Positions 1 to 12,986 of a stretch of 64,000 nucleotides of DNA are shown piece after piece. Source of the DNA: Saccharothrix sp. HUAS TT1 (GTDB lineage Bacteria; Actinomycetota; Actinomycetes; Mycobacteriales; Pseudonocardiaceae); contig NZ_CP160453.1 in the NCBI RefSeq assembly GCF_040744945.1, positions 62,001-126,000 on the forward strand, in the 5' to 3' direction. A program made the position numbers and the translations under genes. The number at the start of each line of letters is the position of its first letter. Positions within the stretch are counted from its first letter, which is position 1. The notes beneath the pieces were generated by a model. It saw only the letters and a program-made list of their open reading frames with translations, was not told the DNA's origin and made no database searches.

Positions 1-653
1 GTGGTCGAGAACAGGAACAGCGGCATCACGGCCAGCTGCACCAGGTCGAAGTCCTGCCACGAGCGCATGAACGTGGCCGCGGCCATGCCGACCGCCGCGA
101 ACGCCGCCGCGACCAGCAGGCACGCGGGCAGCGCCAGCAGCGCCCACGGCGAGTCGACCAGGCCGAACCCGAGCATGACCACGATGAAGCCGCCCGAGTA
201 CAGGCCGCCGCGGATCAGGCACCAGGTGGCCTCGCCGATCGCGATGTCGACCGGCCCGAGCGGGGTGGCCAGCACCGCGTCGTACACCTTGGCGTACTTG
301 AACTTGAAGAACAGGTTGAACGTCGCCTCGAACACCGCCCCGTTCATCGCCGACGCCGCGAGCAGCGCGGGCGCGACGAACTGCGCGTACGGCACCCCCT
401 CGACGCCGGTGACCAGCCGGCCGAGGCCGTAGCCGAGGGAGAACAGGAAGAACAGCGGCTCGAAGAACCCGGAGATCACCGACAGCCAGGCCCGCCTGCT
501 GACCAGGTACGAGCGCTCGACCAGGACGTGCGAGCGGCCCGCGTACAGGCCGGGCGGCACGATCCGCAGCAGCAGGCCGGCGCCGGCGCGCGACGGCGGC
601 GCGGCCGGGTCCGCGGCGCCGGGGCGGTCGGCGGTGGAGGACTCCGGGGTCAT
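1..653 (-). CDS. ABC-2 type transporter permease, partial (C-terminus off the window)
   Basis: Membrane permease of an ABC exporter. Reading leftward from the ATG at 653, about 217 codons are visible before the window edge. A Pro/Ala-rich cytoplasmic N-terminus is followed by several hydrophobic segments and the ABC-2 stretch FEATFNLFFKFKYAKVYDAV, typical of the NodJ/DrrB-type superfamily. Its start overlaps the stop of the upstream permease (ATGA at 653-650), so the two are translationally coupled. With that permease and the ATPase it forms a DrrA/DrrB/DrrC-like three-gene exporter operon. The substrate cannot be read from the sequence; drug or lipid export is the family norm. Confidence 0.85.
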   Translation of the reverse strand, partial: MTPESSTADRPGAADPAAPPSRAGAGLLLRIVPPGLYAGRSHVLVERSYLVSRRAWLSVISGFFEPLFFLFSLGYGLGRLVTGVEGVPYAQFVAPALLAASAMNGAVFEATFNLFFKFKYAKVYDAVLATPLGPVDIAIGEATWCLIRGGLYSGGFIVVMLGFGLVDSPWALLALPACLLVAAAFAAVGMAAATFMRSWQDFDLVQLAVMPLFLFST

Positions 654-1438
654 ACGGCCAGCCTCCGGTGGAAGTAGCGGCGGCCCAGCACCACGCCGAG
701 CGCGACCAGGGCGGCCAGGTAGGCGACGTGGCCGAGGGCGGGCAGCACGCCCAGGGTGCCGAAGGTGACGCCCCTGGCGAGCTCGATGCCGTGCCACGCG
801 GGGGTGGCCCAGGCCAGCGGGTGCAGCCAGCCCGGCAGCTGGCTCAGCGGGTAGAACGCGCCGGTGAACAGGGTCATCGGCATCACCAGGAAGCGGAAGA
901 CGGAGTTGAACGCGTCCGGCTTCTCCCTGGTCGCGGTGAAGGCCACCAGGGGCGCGCTGAACGCCATGCCGGCCAGCGTCGCGAACGGCACCGCGAGCAC
1001 GGCGGACGGGCTGGTGATGGCGCCGAGGGCCACCGCGATGAGGAGGAACACAGCGGTGCCGGCGGCCAGGCGCAGCGCGATCCACAGCAGCTGGCCGTAG
1101 AGCACCTGCGCGGGCGTGACCGGGGTGGACACCACGGCCAGGTAGGTGCGCTGCCACTTGAACGACGAGAACACCGCCCAGCTCGACTCGAAGGTGGCGT
1201 TCTGCACGGCGGTGACGACCAGCAGCGCGGGCGCGAGGTACACGACGTACGGGTGGCCGCCGGTCGCCTCGCCCGGCTGCACCTGCGAGCCGAAGCCGAC
1301 GCCCATGGCCAGCAGGAACAGCACCGGCTGCAGGAAGTTCGAGATGACCGTGGCCCGCCAGTTGCGGCGGTACCAGGTCCAGTGGTTCTCCACCGCGATC
1401 AGCGCGGCGCGCCAGGGGTTGACGACGTGCGCGCTCAT
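650..1438 (-). CDS. ABC-2 type transporter permease (DrrB-like)
   Basis: Integral membrane subunit of an ABC exporter, 262 residues, the usual DrrB length. A short N-terminal cytoplasmic part (about residues 1-30) is followed by six hydrophobic segments. The family segment FESSWAVFSSFKWQRTYLAV lies near residue 85 and PMTLFTGAFYPLSQLP near residue 190. The start ATG is at 1438, immediately adjacent to the ATPase stop (1441-1439), and its own stop overlaps the next permease start. The order ATPase-permease-permease in one leftward operon suggests two different permeases form a heteromeric channel. Confidence 0.9.
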   Translation of the reverse strand: MSAHVVNPWRAALIAVENHWTWYRRNWRATVISNFLQPVLFLLAMGVGFGSQVQPGEATGGHPYVVYLAPALLVVTAVQNATFESSWAVFSSFKWQRTYLAVVSTPVTPAQVLYGQLLWIALRLAAGTAVFLLIAVALGAITSPSAVLAVPFATLAGMAFSAPLVAFTATREKPDAFNSVFRFLVMPMTLFTGAFYPLSQLPGWLHPLAWATPAWHGIELARGVTFGTLGVLPALGHVAYLAALVALGVVLGRRYFHRRLAV

Positions 1439-2368
1439 TCAGTCCACCAACGTCCGGCCGGTCAGGCGCAGGAACACGTCCTCCAGGGTGCTGCGGCGGA
1501 CCAGGCTGGACACCGGCCGCACGCCGCGCGCGTGGGCCGCGGCCAGCGCCGCCTCGCCGTCCGCGGTGTAGAGCAGCACCCGGTCGGGCAGCACCTCCAC
1601 CCGGTCGGCCAGGTCGCGCACCTCGGCGGCGCTCTGCTCGCCCGGCGGGAAGCGCAGCTCCAGCACCTCCCTGGTGGAGTAGCGGCGGATCAGCTCCGAC
1701 GGCGAGCCCTCGGCCGCGATCCGGCCGCCGTCCATCACCACCAGCCGGTCGCACAGCTGCTCGGCCTCGTCCATGTAGTGCGTGGTGATGATCAGCGTGA
1801 CGCCGGACTGCTTGAGCCGGAACAGCCGGTCCCACAGCAGGTGGCGCGCCTGCGGGTCCAGGCCGGTGGTCGGTTCGTCGAGCAGCAGCAGGTCGGGGTC
1901 GTTGACCAGCGAGCGGGCGATGGTGAGCCGCCGCTTCATGCCGCCCGACAGCGGCTCCACCTCGGCGTCCGCGCGGTCGCTGAGCTGGGCGAACTCCATC
2001 AGCTCCACGGCGCGCTCGCGCACCGCCGAGCGGGACAGGCCGAAGTAGCGGCCGTAGACCTGGAGGTTCTGCCGCACGGTCAGCTCGGTGTCCAGGTTGT
2101 CCTGCTGCGGCACCACGCCGATGCGGGCCCGGATGCGCGGCCCGTCGGTGTCCGGGTCGAGGCCGAGCACGCGCAGCTCCCCGCCCGTGCGCGGCGACAC
2201 GCACGAGACCATCCGCATGGTCGAGGACTTGCCCGCGCCGTTGGGCCCGAGGAAGCCGAACGCCTCGCCCTTCGGCACCTCGACGTCGATGCCCCGGACG
2301 GCTTCGAACGAGCCGAAGTGCTTGGTCAGGCCCTTGGCGTGGACGAGGGTTGGGATCACGTCCGTCAC
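1439..2368 (-). CDS. ABC transporter ATP-binding protein (DrrA-type)
   Basis: Energy-coupling ATPase of the exporter, 309 residues. Visible motifs are Walker A GPNGAGKSST (about 41-50), the Q-loop region, signature LSGGM (about 140-144), Walker B LLLLDEP (about 160-166) and the H-loop TTHYMDEAEQ (about 195-204). The C-terminal extension after residue 230 matches the daunorubicin-resistance DrrA subfamily, which exports hydrophobic compounds. The start chosen is GTG at 2368, because the longer open frame to 3925 has no family sequence and overlaps other genes. It diverges from the GNAT gene with only 47 bp between the starts, which must hold both promoters. Confidence 0.92.
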   Translation of the reverse strand: MTDVIPTLVHAKGLTKHFGSFEAVRGIDVEVPKGEAFGFLGPNGAGKSSTMRMVSCVSPRTGGELRVLGLDPDTDGPRIRARIGVVPQQDNLDTELTVRQNLQVYGRYFGLSRSAVRERAVELMEFAQLSDRADAEVEPLSGGMKRRLTIARSLVNDPDLLLLDEPTTGLDPQARHLLWDRLFRLKQSGVTLIITTHYMDEAEQLCDRLVVMDGGRIAAEGSPSELIRRYSTREVLELRFPPGEQSAAEVRDLADRVEVLPDRVLLYTADGEAALAAAHARGVRPVSSLVRRSTLEDVFLRLTGRTLVD

Positions 2369-2415
2369 GTTAGCGGCGAGGTCCGACAATCCCGGAACCG
2401 TTTTGGGGTGGCGCT

Positions 2416-3003
2416 GTGGAGATCGACCTGAGTTGGCCCGTGGTGGCCGACGAACGACTTCGGGCCGAAGTGCACGAGGTGCTGCACGCCGTGGTGGCCG
2501 CGGGCGGGGCGATCGGCTGGTTGGAGCCGCCGGTGCGGGCGGAGACCGACGCGTGGCTGGACGGCGTGCTCGCGTCGCCGGCGGACGGCGCCCTCGTCGT
2601 GGCGCGCGTGGACGGCGTGCTGCGCGGCACGGCGACGTGGCGGCGGTCCGACAGCGAGGTGTTCGGGCACATGGCCGAGGTGCGGCGGGTGACGTCGCAC
2701 CCGGCGGCGCGCGGGCTGGGGCTGGGCAGGCGGTTGGTGGGCGCGGTCGTCGAGCACGCGCGCGCGGCCGGGGTGGAGGTGCTGACGCTGGGCGTGCGCG
2801 GCAACAACCACGGCGCGATCGAGCTGTACGAGAGCCTGGGCTTCCGCGAGTGGGGGCGGCTGCCGAACGTGATCGCGGTCGGTGACGTCCGGTACGACGA
2901 CGTGCGGATGCACCTGCCGCTGGGGCACCGGGAGGGCGTCGTGCTGCACGGCTCCGCGCCGGGCGGCCCGGGCTCGTCGCCCGCGCGCTCCCCACTGGCC
3001 TGA
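2416..3003 (+). CDS. GNAT family N-acetyltransferase
   Basis: Predicted acetyl-CoA-dependent N-acetyltransferase, 195 residues. The acetyl-CoA pocket is visible as VRRVTSHPAARGLGLGRRLV (about 91-110), with the R/Q-x-x-G-x-G/A core, and a typical C-terminal ELYESLGF motif (about 135-142). The substrate is unknown. The tail after about residue 175 is Gly/Pro/Ala/Ser-rich and probably disordered. GTG start at 2416; the ATPase gene on the other strand starts 47 bp upstream. It converges with ndk, and both share the hairpin terminator at 3009-3046. Confidence 0.85.
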   Translation: MEIDLSWPVVADERLRAEVHEVLHAVVAAGGAIGWLEPPVRAETDAWLDGVLASPADGALVVARVDGVLRGTATWRRSDSEVFGHMAEVRRVTSHPAARGLGLGRRLVGAVVEHARAAGVEVLTLGVRGNNHGAIELYESLGFREWGRLPNVIAVGDVRYDDVRMHLPLGHREGVVLHGSAPGGPGSSPARSPLA

Positions 3004-3008
3004 GCGGG

Positions 3009-3046
3009 CGAACGGCCCGGGACCGCGGTCGGTCCCGGGCCGTTCG
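3009..3046. terminator. Bidirectional hairpin terminator between GNAT gene and ndk
   Basis: Perfect inverted repeat with 16-bp arms (3009-3024 and 3031-3046) and a 6-nt loop, lying between the stop codons of two convergent genes. There is no U-tract, as is common in high-GC actinobacteria. Confidence 0.85.
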
Positions 3047-3054
3047 GCGTCGGT

Positions 3055-3465
3055 TCAGGCGCTCGGGAACCAGAGCTTGATCTCGCGCTCGGCCGACTCC
3101 GGCGAGTCCGAGCCGTGGACCAGGTTGAACTGGACCTCCAGGCCGAAGTCGCCGCGGATCGTGCCGGGGGTGGCCTTCTCGACCGGGTCCGTGCCGCCGG
3201 CCAGCTGGCGGAACGCCGAGATCGCCCGGGTGCCCTCGACCACCATCGCCACCAGCGGACCGCCGGTGATGAACTCGACCAGGTCGGCGAAGAACGGCTT
3301 GCCGTCGTGTTCGGCGTAGTGCTGCTCGGCGGTCGCGCGGTCCACGGTGCGCAGTTCGAGGGCGGCCAGGTGCAGGCCCTTGCGCTCGATGCGGGAGATG
3401 ACCTCGCCGACCAGGCCGCGGCTGACGCCGTCGGGCTTGACCAGGACCAGGGTGCGCTCGCTCAC
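3055..3465 (-). CDS. ndk: Nucleoside-diphosphate kinase
   Basis: Transfers the gamma-phosphate from NTPs to NDPs to balance cytoplasmic nucleotide pools. It is 136 residues, the family's standard size. The N-terminus [13 protein letters not shown], the EHDGKPFF loop and the active-site NLVHGSDS with the phosphorylated histidine at about residue 117 are all present. The GTG start at 3465 is preceded by AAGGAG at good spacing, whereas the longer frame to 3576 has no family match. In mycobacteria ndk follows valS-folC-(DUF4233); here about 10 kb of other genes separates ndk from that trio. Confidence 0.97.
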   Translation of the reverse strand: MSERTLVLVKPDGVSRGLVGEVISRIERKGLHLAALELRTVDRATAEQHYAEHDGKPFFADLVEFITGGPLVAMVVEGTRAISAFRQLAGGTDPVEKATPGTIRGDFGLEVQFNLVHGSDSPESAEREIKLWFPSA

Positions 3466-3529
3466 GGCGGTCGGTACTCCTTCGTGGGGAATCGTGCAAC
3501 TCCGGTAGAGGGTAGCGGGAGCTGCGATA

Positions 3530-4165
3530 GTGCCCGCCGTGACCACCGGGAAGCCCCACCTCGGCACGACCCTCACCGGCGCGGCCGTGCTGTTCGTGCT
3601 GCTGCGGTTGCTCGCGGTGTCGCACTACGACTGGCACACCGCGTTCGCGCTGCTGCACACGTTGGACCTGGAAGACGCGCCCGGCTTGTTCCTGGGCACG
3701 TTCATGGCGGACGTGGGGATCAGCAGTGCGCTGTTGGTGGTGATGGTGCCGTTGACGGTGTTCTACGCCGTGGGACGGCGGTCGCGTGCGGCGCCGTTGG
3801 GGGTGGCCGTGCTGGTGGCGTTCCTGGTGGCGCACGTGCTCTCGTACCACCGGTGGTGGGTGCCGGTCGGCGCGGTGGTGTTGACGGTGGTGCTGGTGTT
3901 GGTGGAGCGCGCGCGGCGGTTGCACGCGCAGATCGACTTCGTGCTGCGGCGGTTCGGGTACGTGGTGGGCGCGGTGGCGTTGGCGGTCGCCGCGGTGGTG
4001 GCCACGCCTTGGGTGCCGCTGGAGCGGATCGAGACCGTCGACGGCGTGGTCGAGGCGTACGTGATGGAGACCAGCCCGGGGTTCCTGAAGGTGCTCGGCG
4101 CGCGGGAGTTCCGCATCCTGCGGGCCGAGGACGTCCGGTCACGGGTGGAGCTGGCCGACCACTAG
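3530..4165 (+). CDS. Hypothetical membrane protein
   Basis: Family not recognised. 211 residues with about five hydrophobic segments (near 12-28, 55-80, 88-105, 110-128, 143-162) and a soluble C-terminal part of about 45 residues ([20 protein letters not shown]...), probably outside or at the membrane face. The GTG start at 3530 has GGGAG eight bases upstream; an in-frame GTG at 3539 is the alternative. Codon use is the same as its neighbours. It is divergent from ndk and ends 4 bp before the stop of the WYL regulator. A membrane role is all that can be inferred. Confidence 0.75.
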   Translation: MPAVTTGKPHLGTTLTGAAVLFVLLRLLAVSHYDWHTAFALLHTLDLEDAPGLFLGTFMADVGISSALLVVMVPLTVFYAVGRRSRAAPLGVAVLVAFLVAHVLSYHRWWVPVGAVVLTVVLVLVERARRLHAQIDFVLRRFGYVVGAVALAVAAVVATPWVPLERIETVDGVVEAYVMETSPGFLKVLGAREFRILRAEDVRSRVELADH

Positions 4166-4169
4166 GCCC

Positions 4170-5144
4170 TCAGGGGGACGCGTCGTAGCGGGTGGCGACC
4201 GTGGTGGCGCGGTCGCGCAGGGAGGTGCGCAGCCAGTGCGGGGTCAGGGCTTCCGCGCTCGTGGCGAGCTGCCACAGCGCCCACTCGGCGTGCCGCGGGT
4301 CCTGGAAGGTCACCTCCAGGCGCAGCCAGCCGTCCGGGTCGGTTGCCTCGGTGAGGACGGCGACGGCGGTGTTCAGCAGCTCCTCCCGGCGTGCCGGGTG
4401 CAGTCGCAGCAGCACGGCGACCTGGTCGCCGCCGGCGCGGAACCGGGCGCCGCGGTCCTGCCAGGCCCGGCCCAGGTCGACCCGGTCCGGGCGCTGCGCG
4501 GGTTCGGGGAGCTCCTCGGCGGCCAGCACCCGGGACAGCCGGTAGGTGCGGTCCCGGCCGGACCTCGTGGCCAGCAGGTAGCCCTGGTCCCGCACGGTGA
4601 CCAGGCCGATCGGGTCCACCGTCCGCCACCGCGGCGCCTGGTCGGCGGCGGCGTAGCGGAGGCGGAGCTTGCGCCCGGCGAACACCGCGCGGCGGATCTC
4701 GGCCACGATCTCGTCCGGCGCCTCCTCGGCGACCACGCGGCGTGAGAGGAGGTCGGTCTCCGGGTCGATGAGCAGTCGTTCGGCGACGTCGGCGGCGGCG
4801 TTGCGGTGGCTCTCCGGTAGCGCGTCGACCACCTTGAGCATGGCGGAGGCCAGGGCCGAGCCGAGGCCGAACGCCTGCGCGCCGCGCCGCGACCCGGCGA
4901 TCAGCAGGGCGAGGGCTTCGTCGTGGTTCAGCCCGGTCAGCTCGGTCCGGAAACCGGGCAGCAGCGCGAACCCGCCGTGCCGGCCGCGCTCGGCGTAGAC
5001 CGGGACGCCGGCGGCGGACAGCGCCTCGACGTCGCGCAGCACGGTCCGGGTGGACACCTCCAGCTCACGGGCCAGCGCGGCCGCGGACAGCCGCCCCCGT
5101 TGGCGCAGCAGCAGGACCAGCGAGACCAACCGGTCGGCGCGCAT
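4170..5144 (-). CDS. YafY-type HTH/WYL domain transcriptional regulator
   Basis: 324 residues. Residues 1-55 are a DeoR-like winged helix (RLSAAALARELEVSTRTVLRDVEAL) and about 140-300 is a WYL domain (RLRYAAADQAPRWRTVDPIGLV; GYLLATRSGRDRTYRLSRV), thought to bind a ligand, in some members single-stranded DNA or nucleotides. The ATG at 5144 has no clear ribosome site, so the mRNA may be nearly leaderless. It is divergent from the RidA gene, and a perfect palindrome at 5167-5181 lies between them. Proteins of this class usually repress themselves and the divergent gene, so RidA is the likely target (inference). Confidence 0.9.
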   Translation of the reverse strand: MRADRLVSLVLLLRQRGRLSAAALARELEVSTRTVLRDVEALSAAGVPVYAERGRHGGFALLPGFRTELTGLNHDEALALLIAGSRRGAQAFGLGSALASAMLKVVDALPESHRNAAADVAERLLIDPETDLLSRRVVAEEAPDEIVAEIRRAVFAGRKLRLRYAAADQAPRWRTVDPIGLVTVRDQGYLLATRSGRDRTYRLSRVLAAEELPEPAQRPDRVDLGRAWQDRGARFRAGGDQVAVLLRLHPARREELLNTAVAVLTEATDPDGWLRLEVTFQDPRHAEWALWQLATSAEALTPHWLRTSLRDRATTVATRYDASP

Positions 5145-5166
5145 GGCGGAACGCTACTGGAATACC

Positions 5167-5181
5167 CGACACAGGGTGTCG
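5167..5181. promoter_or_regulatory. Candidate operator of the WYL regulator
   Basis: Perfect inverted repeat CGACAC-AGG-GTGTCG, 23 bp upstream of the regulator's start and 57 bp upstream of the RidA start. Position between divergent regulator and target is typical of YafY-type operators. Binding is inferred. Confidence 0.45.
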
Positions 5182-5237
5182 TGATTGGTGGGGAGGCTGC
5201 CACTCGCAAGACGGTGATCGAGACGAGTGGAGCGGAC

Positions 5238-5639
5238 GTGGCTGTGCAGCGAACGGCGGTCAACCCGTGGACGTGGTCCGCGGAGCTGGGTTACAACCAG
5301 GGCGAGGTGGTCTCCGGGCACACCCGGACCCTGTACTGCGCCGGGCAGGCCGCGATGAGCGCCGACGGCGAGCCGGAGCACGCCGGTGACATGGCGGCTC
5401 AGCTGGGGTTGAGCCTGGACAACCTGGAGTCGGTCCTCGGCGAGGCGGGGATGTCGCTCGCGAACCTGGTGCGGCTCAACGTCTACACGACCGACGTCGA
5501 CCTGCTCTTCCAGCACTACGGCGTGCTGGCGGCGAGGTTGGGCGCCGCGGGGGCGGCCCCGAGCAGCACGCTGCTCGGGGTGACGAGGTTGGCCATCCCC
5601 ACCCTGATGGTGGAACTGGAGGGGACGGCCGTCGCCTGA
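5238..5639 (+). CDS. RidA family (YjgF/YER057c/UK114) protein
   Basis: RidA proteins hydrolyse reactive enamine/imine intermediates made by PLP enzymes; some clades have other roles. 133 residues, near the usual 130. Family motifs: LYCAGQAAMSADGEPEHAGD (about 31-50), LVRLNVYTTD with the conserved Arg (about 77-86) and the C-terminal LMVELEGTAVA with the conserved Glu. GTG at 5238 is preceded by GGAG five bases away; in-frame GTGs at 5214 and 5244 are alternatives. Its divergent WYL regulator suggests induction by a small ligand. Confidence 0.88.
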   Translation: MAVQRTAVNPWTWSAELGYNQGEVVSGHTRTLYCAGQAAMSADGEPEHAGDMAAQLGLSLDNLESVLGEAGMSLANLVRLNVYTTDVDLLFQHYGVLAARLGAAGAAPSSTLLGVTRLAIPTLMVELEGTAVA

Positions 5640-5646
5640 CCCGGTG

Positions 5647-5685
5647 ACGGGCTCGGCGCGCGGGGATCTCGCGCGCCGAGCCCGT
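5647..5685. terminator. Bidirectional hairpin terminator
   Basis: Perfect 16-bp inverted repeat (5647-5662 and 5670-5685) with a 7-nt loop between the convergent RidA and amylase/pullulanase genes. Confidence 0.85.
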
Positions 5686-5689
5686 GCGC

Positions 5690-11215
<5,526 letters not shown>

Positions 11216-11316
11216 CGCGACCTCCTTGTCGCAAGAATTTGCAACCCCGTCCCGGCACCGAGCCGGGACGGAGTGCACAAAACCACGACAAATGCGGCCG
11301 GACAAGGTCCAGAAGG

Positions 11317-11332
11317 CTGCAAGTGCTTGCAG
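11317..11332. promoter_or_regulatory. MalR/LacI-type operator upstream of the amylase/pullulanase gene
   Basis: Perfect palindrome CTGCAAG-TG-CTTGCAG. CTTGCAG/CTGCAAG repeats are the known target of the LacI-family maltose repressor MalR in Streptomyces amylase and mal promoters. A weaker pair (TTGCAA and CTTGCG read leftward, about 11229-11243) lies between it and the start codon. Repression of the glucan enzyme in the absence of maltodextrins is inferred. Confidence 0.65.
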
Positions 11333-11341
11333 ATCCTTGCG

Positions 11342-12871
11342 TCAGCGCCGCTCGGGGCGGAGGGTCCTGCTCCACAGCGACCTGCCCCTGATGTCGCGCA
11401 GCCACACGGTCAGCTCGCCGTCGCGCGACACCTCGACCTCGCCGAAGTGCTGGAACCCGTCCAACGGGCTGGTGTTCGCGACCGGCGGCGCGTTGACGAA
11501 CACCGCCTCCGGCCCGAACGTCGGGTCGAGCGCGTTGGGGCCGAACGCGCCCGCGTTGAGCGGACCGGACACGAACTCCCAGAACGGGTCGAAGTCCTGG
11601 AACGAGGCCCGCTCCGGCGAGTAGTGGTGCGCGGCCGTGTAGTGCACGTCCGCGGTCAGCCACACGGTGTTGCGCACGCGCCGCCGCTTCAGCTCGCCCA
11701 GCACCCACGCCAGCTCGTGCTCACGCCCGCCGGGCGCGCCGGGCAGCCCGTTGGCCACGCCCTCGATGTCCGCCCCGTCGGGCACGGTCAACCCGATGGG
11801 CAGGTCGGCGGCGATGACCTTCCAGGTGGCCCGGCTGCGGTCCAGCGAGTCCACCAGCCAGCGGGCCTGCTCGCGGCCCAGGACGTGGCCGACGCCGTCG
11901 CGCGGCGCCGTGTTCGCGTCCTTGTACGAGCGCATGTCCAGCACGAACACCTCGACGTGCGCGCCGTAGCGGAACTTCCGGTACACCCGGCCGTCCACCG
12001 CCTGCCGCGGGTCGATCGGCTGCCACTCGTGGAACGCCCGGAACGCCCGCGCGGCCAGCACGTCCACCCGCTTCTCGGTGTACTGCGGCAGCGTCAGCAC
12101 CTCGCCGGGGTACCAGTTGTTGGTGACCTCGTGGTCGTCCCACTGCACGACCATCGGCACCCGGGAGGCGAACTCCCGGTACTGCGGGTCGAGCAGGTTG
12201 TAGGCGAACTGGCCGCGGTACTCGTCCAGCGTCTCGGCGACCTTCAGCTTCTCCGGCGTCACGAGGTTGCGCCAGACCCGGCCGTCGGGCAGCGTCACCG
12301 ACTCCGCCAGCGGTCCGTCCGCGTACACCGTGTCGCCGCTGTTGAGGAAGAAGTCGGGGCGGCGGGCGGCCATCGCGCCGAAGATCGGCATCCCGCCCAG
12401 GTCCGGGTTGCTGCCCCAGCCCTGACCGGCCACGTCGCCGGACCACGTGAACCGGACCTCGTCGCGGCCGAGCGGCGCGGTGCGGAAGCTGCCGGCGACG
12501 GCCTCGCTGCGGGTGCGGCCGTCCAGGTCCTCGGCGACGACGCGGTAGTGCACGTCCCGACCGCCCGGCAGACCGCGCAGCCGCACCCGTCCCGTGCCGC
12601 CGGTCTCGGGCGTCAGCAGCGGCCCGCGCACGGTCCGCGCGTGCCGGAACGACGGGTCCGACGACACCTGGACCAGCATCCGCGACGGCCGGTCGGCCCG
12701 CGTCCACACCAGGCCGCCGTCGAACGCCACGTCACCGGACTGCACGCCGTGCGTGAGCACCGGGCGGTCGCCACCGCGCGCCAACGCCACGCCGCCGGGC
12801 ACGAGGACCGCGCCCGCGCCGATCGCACCGGCGCGCAGCAGCGTCCGCCGGTTCACCACACCATCGCTCAT
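11342..12871 (-). CDS. phoD: Alkaline phosphatase D family phosphodiesterase/monoesterase
   Basis: Secreted metal-dependent phosphatase of the PhoD family (Fe/Ca active site), scavenging phosphate from esters. 509 residues, usual size. The N-terminal Tat signal NRRTLLRAGAIGAGAVLVPG (about 8-27) is followed by the PhoD N-terminal domain (GVQSGDVAFDGGLVWTRA) and the metallophosphatase core, with FFLNSGDTVYADGP, VVQWDDHEVTNNW and LTADVHYTAAHHY. ATG at 12871. It lies upstream of the amylase gene on the same strand, with 126 bp between them containing a sugar operator, so the two are probably separate units. A candidate PHO box precedes it. Confidence 0.93.
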   Translation of the reverse strand: MSDGVVNRRTLLRAGAIGAGAVLVPGGVALARGGDRPVLTHGVQSGDVAFDGGLVWTRADRPSRMLVQVSSDPSFRHARTVRGPLLTPETGGTGRVRLRGLPGGRDVHYRVVAEDLDGRTRSEAVAGSFRTAPLGRDEVRFTWSGDVAGQGWGSNPDLGGMPIFGAMAARRPDFFLNSGDTVYADGPLAESVTLPDGRVWRNLVTPEKLKVAETLDEYRGQFAYNLLDPQYREFASRVPMVVQWDDHEVTNNWYPGEVLTLPQYTEKRVDVLAARAFRAFHEWQPIDPRQAVDGRVYRKFRYGAHVEVFVLDMRSYKDANTAPRDGVGHVLGREQARWLVDSLDRSRATWKVIAADLPIGLTVPDGADIEGVANGLPGAPGGREHELAWVLGELKRRRVRNTVWLTADVHYTAAHHYSPERASFQDFDPFWEFVSGPLNAGAFGPNALDPTFGPEAVFVNAPPVANTSPLDGFQHFGEVEVSRDGELTVWLRDIRGRSLWSRTLRPERR

Positions 12872-12887
12872 GCGCGGCTTTGTAACC

Positions 12888-12911
12888 GGTGAAGCCGAAC
12901 CCCGGGTGAAC
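12888..12911 (-). promoter_or_regulatory. Candidate PHO box upstream of phoD
   Basis: Read on the minus strand, GTTCACC starts at 12911 and a second GTTC-beginning unit follows exactly 11 bases later at 12900. A TTCACC lies at 12893-12888. Eleven-base GTTCACC-type direct repeats are the PhoP target in Streptomyces. The second unit is degenerate, so this is a candidate only. Confidence 0.4.
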
Positions 12912-12986
12912 GCGGCGCGTCGTCCGCGGGCCCTGCGCGCGGCGGAGTGCCCCGGCCACCCCGTCGTCGACCGTTCGCGCCGGGCG

